Assembly: GCF_001185345.1 (NCBI RefSeq)
Contig: NZ_KQ236744.1
Location: forward strand, 62,001 to 126,000
Length of the DNA stretch: 64,000 nt
Source of the DNA: Dorea sp. D27
GTDB taxonomy: Bacteria > Bacillota > Clostridia > Lachnospirales > Lachnospiraceae
Direction: 5' to 3'
Position numbers and translations under genes: made by a program. This document shows, one piece after another, positions 10,322 to 18,790 of the stretch; within the stretch, counting starts at the first letter, position 1; each line of letters opens with the position of its first letter. The notes beneath the pieces are model-generated. The model had not been told where the DNA came from, searched no databases, and saw only the letters and a list, made by a program, of their open reading frames with translations.

Positions 10322-10348
10322 ACCAGCCGAGGAATGTAGCATATGTTA
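10322..10348 (+). promoter_or_regulatory. Sigma-K-like promoter for the thioester protein gene
   Basis: AC at 10322-10323, a 16-base spacer, then CATATGTTA at 10340-10348. This fits the Bacillus sigma-K consensus (AC, 16-17 bases, CATAnnnTA). The start codon lies 49 bases further on, behind AAGGAGGA. Sigma-K directs late mother-cell transcription of coat genes. Confidence 0.5.
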
Positions 10349-10397
10349 ATTATGTAAGAGCTTCTTATTACAATCTAATAAGTAAGGAGGAATAATC

Positions 10398-12062
10398 ATG
10401 ATTGATATAGAAGAATTAAGGGCGTCACGTCCTTTTACCATCTATTCCGGACGGGATGTCAGCGGAACCGTAGGCGGAAATCCGAGCGTAGAAAGCTATT
10501 GTTCGCTGGATTATACTTCTGCGTCCAGATACCGGCTGAATAGAGCTGACCACAACCAGATATTTCAGTTTTTTGGTACTTTGCTCGGCAGCACGGATAA
10601 GCTCGTCTACTGTCTCGATAAATTTGCCGACGGGCCATACAATGACGTGCCGTATGAGAGCCGGCCTTTTGAAACAATCTTTCCGGCGGCTACAGAGCGG
10701 CAGAAAGAAATGCTAGGCTGGATTCTCGCCAATGCTTTTCCTGCTGTAAGCGCATCAGCTACATTTGCGCTGGCCGGGGTCGATTCGGCAGCCAGTCCGG
10801 TACTGGATAACAACGATGCCTATGCCGCCGTTCAGATTGCGCTTTGGGTGCTCCTTGGCCAGATAGCGCCGGATGAGGTGTATTTTCTTGACTGCACCAC
10901 TGGTGCGACACATCCAAAGTCGGACAGGATGCGTGCAGCGGTTCTTGGGCTTTTGAGGCTTGCGGGAGAATATGTGGATACTGAACCGGAGCGGCCGGAG
11001 CCGGCAGCGGGAACCGGATGCTGCAAGGAGAGCACGGGCATAAAGTGCTGCAATAAGAGTACGCTTCCAACGGATACTACTGCTCCGTATTTTATATTCA
11101 AGGGCTGTCCGGATGAGGTGCGTACCGTCTGCGGGCGGATGCTCGTAGGTCCGTTTCGGGTACTTTCCAGCTTTGACGGAAGTCCCGAGATTACTGTAAC
11201 GCCGTTCTGCGGATGCGGGGAGGACTATTCTGCCACCTTCATGGATTTCTGCGGGAATCCGATATCTGATCCGATGATTGGGCAGGAATTCTATATTGCA
11301 CTGCGCACATGTGAAACATACGCGTGTTTTACCGTGAGGGCTGCTTTTACGGGCACGGTGACGCGTGTCATAACGCTGGAGCCACAGAGTACTGCACAAA
11401 ATTATCAGCCTATCGGCACATCTTTTGATGATGAACAAGTCAACCTGTCAGCCGAACTGTGTATATGTGCGGAATATCCGTCTTCTGACTGCTATATCGC
11501 TAAAGAAAAAGAACGATACCAGGGAATTAATATAAATAACAATAACAATAATAATAACAATAATTCAAATAATAATTCAGGCGGATCAGGGGGCTATCCG
11601 ATTCCATTTCCGTGTATGATACCTTGTTACCCGGACTGGGGACGCCCACCGTACCCACCGTATCCGCCATACCCGCCGGAACCGCCGAGGCCACCGTATC
11701 CGCCATACCCGTCGGAACCGCCGAGGCCACCGTATCCGCCATACCCGCCATACCCACCGGAACCGCCGAGGCCGCCATATCCACCGGAACCGCCGAGGCC
11801 GCCATATCCACCGGAACCGCCGGAGCCGCCGTGCAGACCGGAGCCGCCGTGCAAACCGGAGCCGCCGTGCAGACCGGAGCCGCCGTGCAAACCGGAGCCG
11901 CCATGCAGACCGGAACCGCCATGTAGGCCGGAGCCACCGTGCAGGCCGGAGCCGCCATGCAAGCCGGAGCATTGCTGCCCGCCTTGTCAGCCGTGTAAAC
12001 CGGAGCCACCGTGTCAATCGGAGTATTGCGGTCCATCGTGTCATTCTAAAACAGAGTTCTGA
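10398..12062 (+). CDS. Thioester-domain (TQXA-type) protein with Asn linker and Cys/Pro-rich tail; candidate spore-surface adhesin
   Basis: 554 residues. The N-terminal ~190 residues look like a thioester domain, which forms an internal Cys-Gln bond for covalent attachment to host or matrix amines. The expected cysteine is Cys72 in LVYCLDK and the glutamine is Gln146 in AAVQIALW. A cysteine-rich middle domain (about 205-355) follows, then a run of asparagines (about 376-395) and Gly/Ser. The tail is about 130 residues of PPYPPEPPRP units changing to PPCRPEPPCKPE units with many cysteines. There is no signal peptide, membrane helix or LPXTG, which is unusual for thioester adhesins. Together with the sigma-K-like promoter, this suggests assembly on the spore from the mother-cell side. 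The ATG has a strong AAGGAGGA site. Spore location is inference. Confidence 0.75.
   Translation: MIDIEELRASRPFTIYSGRDVSGTVGGNPSVESYCSLDYTSASRYRLNRADHNQIFQFFGTLLGSTDKLVYCLDKFADGPYNDVPYESRPFETIFPAATERQKEMLGWILANAFPAVSASATFALAGVDSAASPVLDNNDAYAAVQIALWVLLGQIAPDEVYFLDCTTGATHPKSDRMRAAVLGLLRLAGEYVDTEPERPEPAAGTGCCKESTGIKCCNKSTLPTDTTAPYFIFKGCPDEVRTVCGRMLVGPFRVLSSFDGSPEITVTPFCGCGEDYSATFMDFCGNPISDPMIGQEFYIALRTCETYACFTVRAAFTGTVTRVITLEPQSTAQNYQPIGTSFDDEQVNLSAELCICAEYPSSDCYIAKEKERYQGININNNNNNNNNNSNNNSGGSGGYPIPFPCMIPCYPDWGRPPYPPYPPYPPEPPRPPYPPYPSEPPRPPYPPYPPYPPEPPRPPYPPEPPRPPYPPEPPEPPCRPEPPCKPEPPCRPEPPCKPEPPCRPEPPCRPEPPCRPEPPCKPEHCCPPCQPCKPEPPCQSEYCGPSCHSKTEF
11538..11578 (+). repeat. AAT/AAC codon microsatellite encoding poly-Asn
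   Basis: Runs of AAT and AAC codons encode the asparagine linker between the cysteine-rich domain and the proline-rich tail. Such a tract can change length by slippage. Confidence 0.7.
11638..11990 (+). repeat. Tandem Pro-rich then Cys/Pro-rich coding repeats
   Basis: Short units encode PPYPPYPP and PEPPRPPYPP, then units alternate PPCRPE and PPCKPE. The DNA repeats every 15-30 bases and is likely to vary in length between strains. The antisense frames are long only because of the repeat and are not genes. Confidence 0.85.
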
Positions 12063-12114
12063 TTAGAACAAGAATATTAGCCGGCATTTAACGGTGGAAT
12101 AAATAAAACCCTAG

Positions 12115-12142
12115 AAAACCCTTGACTATCAAGGGTTTTCTT
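12115..12142 (+). terminator. Terminator of the thioester gene, overlapping the ileS promoter
   Basis: Perfect 11-bp stem AAAACCCTTGA / TCAAGGGTTTT with a CTA loop. The -35 hexamer of the next promoter lies inside it. Confidence 0.8.
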
Positions 12143-12150
12143 ACTATAAT
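12122..12150 (+). promoter_or_regulatory. Sigma-A promoter of the ileS T-box transcript
   Basis: TTGACT at 12122-12127, a 17-base spacer, and TATAAT at 12145-12150, about 20 bases before the T-box RNA. Confidence 0.75.
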
Positions 12151-12170
12151 AAAGCAGAATATAAAAAATG

Positions 12171-12404
12171 TTGACGAAGACAGTAAGATATTTCCAAACG
12201 CAATAGAGAGCCGGGGATGGTGGAAGCCCGGCGCAAGTAAGTTATATCTGAATATCACTTCCGAGTTGCGGATGTCGAAAGGTGCCAAAGCCCAGTAGAT
12301 GCCGACGGATTTCCCCCGTTACAGGGAAGGCATATGGCAGTATGTTTAGGTGGTTTATAAACGAAGCTTTAGCTTTCGTCCTATTCAGGACGGAAGTTTT
12401 TTTT
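12171..12404 (+). promoter_or_regulatory. T-box riboswitch (isoleucine) upstream of ileS
   Basis: The leader begins with the typical GACGAAGACAGTAAG start of stem I. The specifier region reads GAATATCAC, placing the Ile codon ATC at 12254-12256. A T-box element (TTTAGGTGGTTT, 12345-12356) follows; it differs from the usual AGGGTGGTACC after GGTGG. The terminator is CTTTCGTCCT / AGGACGGAAG with eight T (12373-12404). Uncharged tRNA-Ile should favour the antiterminator and raise ileS expression. Confidence 0.88.
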
Positions 12405-12427
12405 GACCCAAATTTAAATTATGAAAG

Positions 12428-12502
12428 GGGACACCCTGAATTCAATTTGGGACGGAGTTTTTCTAGAAATACTCCGTCCCCAACCGGGAGATAACGTGTC
12501 CC
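12428..12502 (+). repeat. Dispersed nested palindrome, copy 1 (inside the ileS leader)
   Basis: Outer arms are GGGACAC (12428-12434) and GTGTCCC (12496-12502). Inner arms are TTGGGACGGAGT and ACTCCGTCCCCAA (about 12448-12483). It lies between the T-box terminator and the ileS ribosome site, so it is carried in every full-length ileS mRNA. Confidence 0.8.
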
Positions 12503-12528
12503 TGATGGATGTCTAAGGAGGAAGAGAA

Positions 12529-15500
12529 ATGTATAAAAAAGTTTCAACGGATTTGAATTTTGTTGAAAGGGAGAAAGCGACTGAGAAGTTTTGGGCGGAG
12601 AACGATATTTTTGAGAAGAGTATGGAAGAAAAGGACGGTAATGATATCTACATGTTCTATGATGGCCCTCCGACTGCGAATGGCAAGCCTCACATCGGCC
12701 ATGTGCTTACCCGCGTCATCAAGGATATGATTCCGAGATATCGTACGATGAAAGGGTATGAGGTACCGAGGAAGGCAGGATGGGACACACATGGCTTACC
12801 GGTTGAGCTGGAGGTGGAGAAGCTGCTCGGACTGGACGGCAAGGAGCAGATTGAGGAATATGGTTTAGAACCCTTTATTGATAAATGTAAAGAAAGCGTA
12901 TGGAAATACAAAGGGATGTGGGAGGACTTCTCCAGTACGGTCGGTTTCTGGGCTGATATGGATCATCCATATGTGACCTACCACAATGACTTTATCGAAT
13001 CCGAATGGTGGGCATTGAAGAAGATATGGGATAAAGGACTCTTGTATAAGGGATTCAAGATTGTGCCTTACTGTCCGCGCTGCGGGACTCCGCTTTCTGC
13101 ACAGGAGGTGGCACAGGGATACAAGGATGTGAAGGAGCGCTCCGCGATTGTGCGTTTTAAAGTGAAGAACGAGGATGCGTATATCCTTGCATGGACGACC
13201 ACGCCATGGACTCTGCCGTCCAATATCGGCCTCTGCGTGAACCCTGCAGAAGAGTATGTGAAGGTTAAGGCTGTTGACGGTAATGTATATTATCTTGCTG
13301 AGGCGCTGCTGGATAAAGTGCTCGGCAAGCTCGCGGAAGAAGGCGGGACTGCGTATGAAATCCTGGAAAAATATAAGGGACAGGATTTGGAATATAAAGA
13401 ATATGAACCGCTCTTTTCCTGCGCGGCGGAATGTGCACAGAAACAGAATAAGAAAGCGTTCTTTGTTACCTGCGACTCCTACGTAACACTTACGGACGGT
13501 ACAGGAGTCGTCCATATAGCACCGGCTTTTGGCGAGGATGATGCCAAGGTGGGACGCAAATATGACATGCCATTTGTGCAGCTCGTGGACGAGAAGGGCA
13601 ACATGGGAGAGACGACCCCGTATCCCGGCATATTCGTTAAGAAAGCAGATCCTCTCGTGCTGAAAGACCTGGAAGAACAGGGACTTTTATTTGAAGCACC
13701 TAAGTTTGAACACAGCTATCCACACTGCTGGAGATGTGACACACCACTCATCTATTATGCACGTGAATCGTGGTTCATCAATATGACGGCAGTTAAAGAT
13801 GATTTGATTGCGAATAACAATACGATAAACTGGATTCCGGAAAGTATCGGCAAAGGCCGCTTCGGCGACTGGCTGGAAAATGTTCAGGACTGGGGTATCA
13901 GCCGTAACCGGTATTGGGGAACTCCTTTGAACATCTGGGAATGTGACTGTGGGCATCAGCATTCTATCGGCAGCATAGAGGAACTGAAGTCTATGTCTGA
14001 CAACTGCCCGGACGATATAGAGCTGCACCGCCCATATATTGATGAAGTGACGGTGAAGTGTCCGAAGTGCGGCAAGGAGATGCACCGCGTGCCAGAAGTC
14101 GTCGACTGCTGGTTTGACTCAGGTGCGATGCCGTTTGCACAGCACCACTATCCATTTGAAAACAAAGAACTATTTGAAAAGCAGTTTCCGGCGGACTTCA
14201 TTTCAGAGGCTGTGGATCAGACGAGGGGATGGTTTTATTCTCTGCTGGCCATTTCTACTTTGATATTTAATAAAGCTCCATATAAGAATGTTATCGTGCT
14301 TGGGCATGTGCAGGACGAAAATGGACAGAAGATGAGCAAGTCGAAAGGAAATGCTGTGGATCCGTTTGACGCCCTTGATAAATATGGCGCGGACGCAATC
14401 CGCTGGTATTTCTATGTGAACAGTGCCCCGTGGCTTCCGAACCGTTTCCACGGAAAAGCTGTGACAGAGGGACAGCGCAAGTTCATGGGTACATTGTGGA
14501 ATACGTACGCGTTCTTTGTACTGTATGCGAATATTGACGAATTTGATGCGACAAAATATGCACTGCAATATGACAGATTGTCAGTCATGGACAAATGGCT
14601 GCTTTCCAAGATGAACACGCTCGTCAAAGAAGTAGATAATAACCTGGGGAACTACCGTATACCAGAGGCTGCAAGAGCACTGCAGGATTTTGTAGATGAC
14701 ATGAGCAACTGGTATGTCAGAAGAAGCCGGGAGCGTTTCTGGGCAAAGGGCATGGAACAGGATAAGATCAATGCCTATATGACATTGTATACAGCGCTTG
14801 TTACAGTCTGCAAGGCAGCTGCCCCGATGATACCGTTTATGACGGAAGATATATATCAGAATCTAGTGAGAAGCATCGATAAGGAGGCGCCGGAAAGCAT
14901 TCACTTATGTAATTTCCCGGTTGCAGACGAAAGCTGCATCGACACAGAACTTGAATCTAATATGGAGAAGGTGCTGAAGCTTGTCGTCATGGGCCGTGCA
15001 TGCCGTAATACAGCCAATATCAAGAACCGCCAGCCTATCGGGCAGATGTATGTAAAGGCTGATTTCCAGCTTCCGATGTTCTATCAGGACATCGTTACGG
15101 ATGAATTGAATGTAAAAACTATGATATTTACACAAGAGGTTCGTGAGTTTACTTCTTATAGTTTTAAACCGCAGCTAAAGACAGTGGGCCCCAAATATGG
15201 TAAAATGTTAGGAGGCATCAAATCTGCACTAGACTCTCTGGATGGAAATACCGCCATGGATGAGCTGAATATGGCAGGCGCATTGAAGCTGGATATAAAT
15301 GGCCAGGAGGTCACTCTGTTCCGCGAAGACTTGCTGATCGAGGCTGCACAGATGGAAGGGTATGTGTCTGAAAATGACAATGGTATTACAGTGGTGCTGG
15401 ATACGAACCTTTCTGAGGAACTTCTGGAAGAAGGATTTGTCCGTGAGATTATCAGCAAGATACAGACGATGCGTAAAGAAGCTGATTTTGAAGTGATGGA

Positions 15501-15678
15501 TAAGATAGAAGTAACCTATGAAGGTACAGAAAAAGCAGAAAAAGTATTTGCCGACAATGCAGATGTCATTGCGGAGGAGACGCTTGCGCTGAATATGACA
15601 AAGACGACTCCGGCGGGCTTTGTAAAAGACTGGAAGATTAACGGAGAAGAGGTAAAATTAGGTGTTCAGAAGAAGTAA
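12529..15678 (+). CDS. ileS: Isoleucyl-tRNA synthetase, long (IleS2, eukaryote-like) type
   Basis: 1,049-residue class I synthetase that charges tRNA-Ile. The HIGH-type motif is in YDGPPTANGKPHIGHVL (about residues 44-60) and the KMSKS motif in GQKMSKSKGN (about 602). The editing insertion domain and the anticodon-binding domain fill the rest. The length, GWDTHGLPVE and the absence of the short-type C-terminal zinc finger match the IleS2 class. Known IleS2 enzymes are often tolerant of mupirocin; that is an inference here. The ATG sits 7 bases after AAGGAGG. Expression is under a T-box leader specifying isoleucine, with a palindromic repeat inserted just before the gene. Confidence 0.96.
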   Translation: MYKKVSTDLNFVEREKATEKFWAENDIFEKSMEEKDGNDIYMFYDGPPTANGKPHIGHVLTRVIKDMIPRYRTMKGYEVPRKAGWDTHGLPVELEVEKLLGLDGKEQIEEYGLEPFIDKCKESVWKYKGMWEDFSSTVGFWADMDHPYVTYHNDFIESEWWALKKIWDKGLLYKGFKIVPYCPRCGTPLSAQEVAQGYKDVKERSAIVRFKVKNEDAYILAWTTTPWTLPSNIGLCVNPAEEYVKVKAVDGNVYYLAEALLDKVLGKLAEEGGTAYEILEKYKGQDLEYKEYEPLFSCAAECAQKQNKKAFFVTCDSYVTLTDGTGVVHIAPAFGEDDAKVGRKYDMPFVQLVDEKGNMGETTPYPGIFVKKADPLVLKDLEEQGLLFEAPKFEHSYPHCWRCDTPLIYYARESWFINMTAVKDDLIANNNTINWIPESIGKGRFGDWLENVQDWGISRNRYWGTPLNIWECDCGHQHSIGSIEELKSMSDNCPDDIELHRPYIDEVTVKCPKCGKEMHRVPEVVDCWFDSGAMPFAQHHYPFENKELFEKQFPADFISEAVDQTRGWFYSLLAISTLIFNKAPYKNVIVLGHVQDENGQKMSKSKGNAVDPFDALDKYGADAIRWYFYVNSAPWLPNRFHGKAVTEGQRKFMGTLWNTYAFFVLYANIDEFDATKYALQYDRLSVMDKWLLSKMNTLVKEVDNNLGNYRIPEAARALQDFVDDMSNWYVRRSRERFWAKGMEQDKINAYMTLYTALVTVCKAAAPMIPFMTEDIYQNLVRSIDKEAPESIHLCNFPVADESCIDTELESNMEKVLKLVVMGRACRNTANIKNRQPIGQMYVKADFQLPMFYQDIVTDELNVKTMIFTQEVREFTSYSFKPQLKTVGPKYGKMLGGIKSALDSLDGNTAMDELNMAGALKLDINGQEVTLFREDLLIEAAQMEGYVSENDNGITVVLDTNLSEELLEEGFVREIISKIQTMRKEADFEVMDKIEVTYEGTEKAEKVFADNADVIAEETLALNMTKTTPAGFVKDWKINGEEVKLGVQKK

Positions 15679-15688
15679 AGGGGAAAAT

Positions 15689-18151
15689 ATGTATAATCCG
15701 ATATTTGAAAAGGAAAAGTTTAAGAGAGAGGTTACGAACAATGTAAAGACTTTATTCCGTAAGGCTGTCGACGAGGCGACTCCTCAGCAGCTGTTCCAGG
15801 CAGTTTCTTATGCGATAAAGGAAGTCATCATAGATGACTGGATTGCAACACAGAAGGCTTATAAAGAGCAGGATCCGAAGATAGTGTATTACATGTCTAT
15901 GGAATTTCTTATGGGCAGGGCACTGGGAAATAACCTGATCAATATGACCGCATATAACGAAGTGGCAGAAGCGCTGGATGAGATGGGCATTGACCTGAAT
16001 TCTGTAGAAGATGAAGAGCCGGACGCGGCCCTGGGCAACGGAGGTCTAGGCCGTCTAGCCGCATGCTTTCTGGATTCCCTGGCAACGCTCGGGTATGCCG
16101 CATATGGGTGTGGCATCCGTTACCGCTATGGGATGTTCAAACAGAAGATTGAGGACGGCTATCAGATAGAGACACCTGACAACTGGCTTAAAAACGGCAA
16201 CCCTTTTGAGCTTAGACGTCCGGAATATGCCAAGGAAGTGCGCTTTGGGGGAAATATCCGTGTCGAATATGACGAGGAAGGAAAGACGCATTTCGTACAG
16301 GAGCATTATGAATCTGTACGTGCGGTTCCCTACGATATGCCGATTGTCGGCTATAACAACCATATGGTCAATACGCTTCGTATCTGGGATGCAGAGCCGA
16401 TTGTTGACTTCCAGCTGGATGAGTTTGACCGTGGGGATTACCACAAGGCTGTAGAGCAGGAAAATCTTGCCAAGAACATTGTCGAGGTGCTGTATCCGAA
16501 TGATAACCATTATGCGGGAAAAGAGCTGAGGCTGAAGCAGCAGTATTTCTTCATATCTGCAAGCATACAGCAGGCGATAGCGAAGTATAAGACGACGCAT
16601 GATGATATCCATAAGCTTCCGGAGAAAGTGACATTCCAGATGAATGACACGCATCCGACCGTCGCAGTCGCGGAGCTGATGCGTATCCTTCTTGACGAGG
16701 AGGGGCTTGGCTGGAACGAAGCATGGGAGATTACTACACATACTTGCGCATATACGAACCACACGATTATGGCAGAGGCTCTGGAGAAGTGGCCGATTGA
16801 CCTGTTTTCAAGACTGCTCCCTCGTGTCTACCAGATTATACAGGAAATTGACCGCCGCTTCGTAGAACAGGTCCGGCATCAGTATCCGGGTGATGAAGGC
16901 AAGGTAAAGAGAATGGCTATACTCATGGATGGGCAGGTTAAGATGGCCCACCTTGCGATTGTCGCAGGATATTCCGTGAACGGTGTGGCAGCGCTTCACA
17001 CGGAGATACTCAAAAAGCAGGAGCTGCGTGACTTCTACGAGATGATGCCAGCGAAGTTCAACAATAAGACGAACGGCATCACGCAAAGGCGGTTCCTTAT
17101 GCACGGCAATCCTCTGCTTGCGGACTGGGTGACCGACAAGCTCGGTACGAAGGACTGGATAACCGACCTATCACTTATGGACGGACTTAAGAAATGGGCC
17201 GATGACGGGGAAGCTCTTAAGGAATTCATGAGCATCAAGTATAAAAATAAGGAGCGGCTGGCACAATATATACTGGAACATAATGGGATTGAAATCGATC
17301 CCCGCTCGATATTTGACGTACAGGTGAAGCGCCTTCATGAATATAAGCGCCAGCTTTTGAATATCCTACATGTGATGTATCTGTACAATCAGATTAAGGA
17401 GCATCCGGAAAAGAGTTTCTATCCAAGGACCTTTATATTTGGGGCTAAGGCGTCTGCAGGATATATACGTGCAAAGCAGATTATCAAGCTCATCAACTCA
17501 GTGGCTGATGTCGTCAATAATGACCGCAGCATCAACGGGAAGCTCAGGGTAGTGTTTATTGAGGATTACCGTGTGTCCAACGCTGAACTGCTATTTGCAG
17601 GAGCGGATGTGAGTGAGCAGATATCTACCGCGTCCAAGGAGGCTTCGGGTACAGGTAACATGAAGTTTATGCTGAATGGGGCGCCCACGCTTGGCACGAT
17701 GGACGGGGCTAATGTTGAGATAGTGCAGGAAGTGGGGATTGAGAATGCCTTTATCTTCGGACTGAGCTCAGATGAAGTTATCGGTTTTGAACAGAATGGG
17801 GGCTATAACCCAATAGAGATATATAACAGTGACCATGATATCCGCCGTGTGGTCGACCAGCTGGTTGATGGAACATACGGATACGGCAACCGTGAGATGT
17901 ACCGCGACTTGTATAATTCACTTCTGAATACGAAGAGCAGCAGCAGGGCAGACATGTATTTCATCCTGAAGGATTTCAGGGCTTATGCGGAGGCTCAGGA
18001 AAAGGTTGAGGCAGCATACAGAGACCGTGACAGATGGGCCAGGATGGCACTTCTGAATACGGCGAGCTGTGGGAAGTTTTCATCCGACCGAACGATTGAA
18101 GAGTATGTAAAGGATATCTGGCATCTCGATAAACTGACTGTGGAGGTATAA
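15689..18151 (+). CDS. glgP: Glycogen/alpha-glucan phosphorylase
   Basis: 820-residue GT35 enzyme that releases glucose-1-phosphate from alpha-1,4-glucans using pyridoxal phosphate. The PLP-lysine region EASGTGNMKFMLNGAPTLG is at about residues 651-669 and the catalytic GNGGLGRLAACFLDS motif near 113-127. Full length for the family. I chose the ATG at 15689 because it follows AAAGGGG and matches the MYNPIFEK start; an upstream in-frame start at 15662 would lie inside ileS. It follows ileS by 10 bases, but no metabolic link is obvious. A membrane protein starts 2 bases after its stop. Confidence 0.95.
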   Translation: MYNPIFEKEKFKREVTNNVKTLFRKAVDEATPQQLFQAVSYAIKEVIIDDWIATQKAYKEQDPKIVYYMSMEFLMGRALGNNLINMTAYNEVAEALDEMGIDLNSVEDEEPDAALGNGGLGRLAACFLDSLATLGYAAYGCGIRYRYGMFKQKIEDGYQIETPDNWLKNGNPFELRRPEYAKEVRFGGNIRVEYDEEGKTHFVQEHYESVRAVPYDMPIVGYNNHMVNTLRIWDAEPIVDFQLDEFDRGDYHKAVEQENLAKNIVEVLYPNDNHYAGKELRLKQQYFFISASIQQAIAKYKTTHDDIHKLPEKVTFQMNDTHPTVAVAELMRILLDEEGLGWNEAWEITTHTCAYTNHTIMAEALEKWPIDLFSRLLPRVYQIIQEIDRRFVEQVRHQYPGDEGKVKRMAILMDGQVKMAHLAIVAGYSVNGVAALHTEILKKQELRDFYEMMPAKFNNKTNGITQRRFLMHGNPLLADWVTDKLGTKDWITDLSLMDGLKKWADDGEALKEFMSIKYKNKERLAQYILEHNGIEIDPRSIFDVQVKRLHEYKRQLLNILHVMYLYNQIKEHPEKSFYPRTFIFGAKASAGYIRAKQIIKLINSVADVVNNDRSINGKLRVVFIEDYRVSNAELLFAGADVSEQISTASKEASGTGNMKFMLNGAPTLGTMDGANVEIVQEVGIENAFIFGLSSDEVIGFEQNGGYNPIEIYNSDHDIRRVVDQLVDGTYGYGNREMYRDLYNSLLNTKSSSRADMYFILKDFRAYAEAQEKVEAAYRDRDRWARMALLNTASCGKFSSDRTIEEYVKDIWHLDKLTVEV

Positions 18152-18153
18152 CT

Positions 18154-18750
18154 ATGCATGAAAGCAGTGGTCTGGCAGTAGTATTGTTGATGTATCTTCT
18201 GATTCTGGGCGTTATAGGCATTGCCGCGCTGGCATCCTATATATTGCAGGGAATCGGTATGTATACACTCGGTAAAAAAAGGGGGATGAGATACCCGTGG
18301 CTTGCATTTGTTCCTTATGCGAGAGTTTACTATCAGGGAGAGCTGTGCGGCACTCTGGAATTCAAGGAGCGGAGGATGGATAATCCAGGCATATGGCTTC
18401 TTGTGATACCGATAGCATCGGGAGTCATAACCGGAATATTTACCGTGATCGTCTGGGCGGGAATGCTGGCCAATATCGTTCGTCTGTCCGACTATGCTTA
18501 TAATTCTTACTATACTTTTTCTGATATATTTTCAGGCTTCGGGAGTGGTATTATGCTGCTGGCGGTCCTGGGACTCAGCCTTTTTACTCTGATTGCGGCG
18601 GCGGTGCAGAAGACGCTTACGGTGCTTGTGAACCGTCAGATATATGAAAGATACACGGATGGGAACTATGCTGTGACACATGCGGTGCTCGGTGTATTTG
18701 TCCCCCTATATACGGCAGTTTACTTCTTTATTATCAGAAACAGGGAATAA
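18154..18750 (+). CDS. Multi-pass membrane protein, unknown function
   Basis: 198 residues. Hydrophobic segments are visible at about residues 8-36, 83-112, 125-153 and 170-193. A conserved-looking cytoplasmic motif, GKKRGMRYPWLAFVPYARVYYQGELC, lies between the first two; similar Lys-Arg-Gly plus PWLAF(I/V)P stretches occur in unnamed Firmicute membrane proteins. It is coupled to glgP (2-base gap, GGAGG in the glgP tail). I do not recognise a characterised family. Confidence 0.75.
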   Translation: MHESSGLAVVLLMYLLILGVIGIAALASYILQGIGMYTLGKKRGMRYPWLAFVPYARVYYQGELCGTLEFKERRMDNPGIWLLVIPIASGVITGIFTVIVWAGMLANIVRLSDYAYNSYYTFSDIFSGFGSGIMLLAVLGLSLFTLIAAAVQKTLTVLVNRQIYERYTDGNYAVTHAVLGVFVPLYTAVYFFIIRNRE

Positions 18751-18773
18751 ATCTTCCTACCCTTCCATACAGT
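18745..18773 (+). promoter_or_regulatory. Sigma-E-like promoter for spoIID
   Basis: GAATAAAT at 18745-18752 and CATACAGT at 18766-18773; the ATA-to-CATA spacing is 16. This is close to the sigma-E consensus (GHATAnnT, CATACAHT). The expected start point is about 10 bases before the spoIID ATG. Confidence 0.6.
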
Positions 18774-18790
18774 GTATGGGAGGGTTTTTT
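18759..18790 (+). terminator. Terminator hairpin whose 3' arm is the spoIID Shine-Dalgarno
   Basis: ACCCTTCCATACA / TGTATGGGAGGGT stem with one T-G pair, then six T running straight into ATG at 18791. GGGAGGG in the 3' arm is the only ribosome site for spoIID. Confidence 0.75.

Noticed and set aside
11527-12044. Long antisense reading frames over the proline-rich repeats
   Set aside because: They arise from the periodic coding repeat; their products are low-complexity Gly- or Arg-rich strings with no ribosome site.
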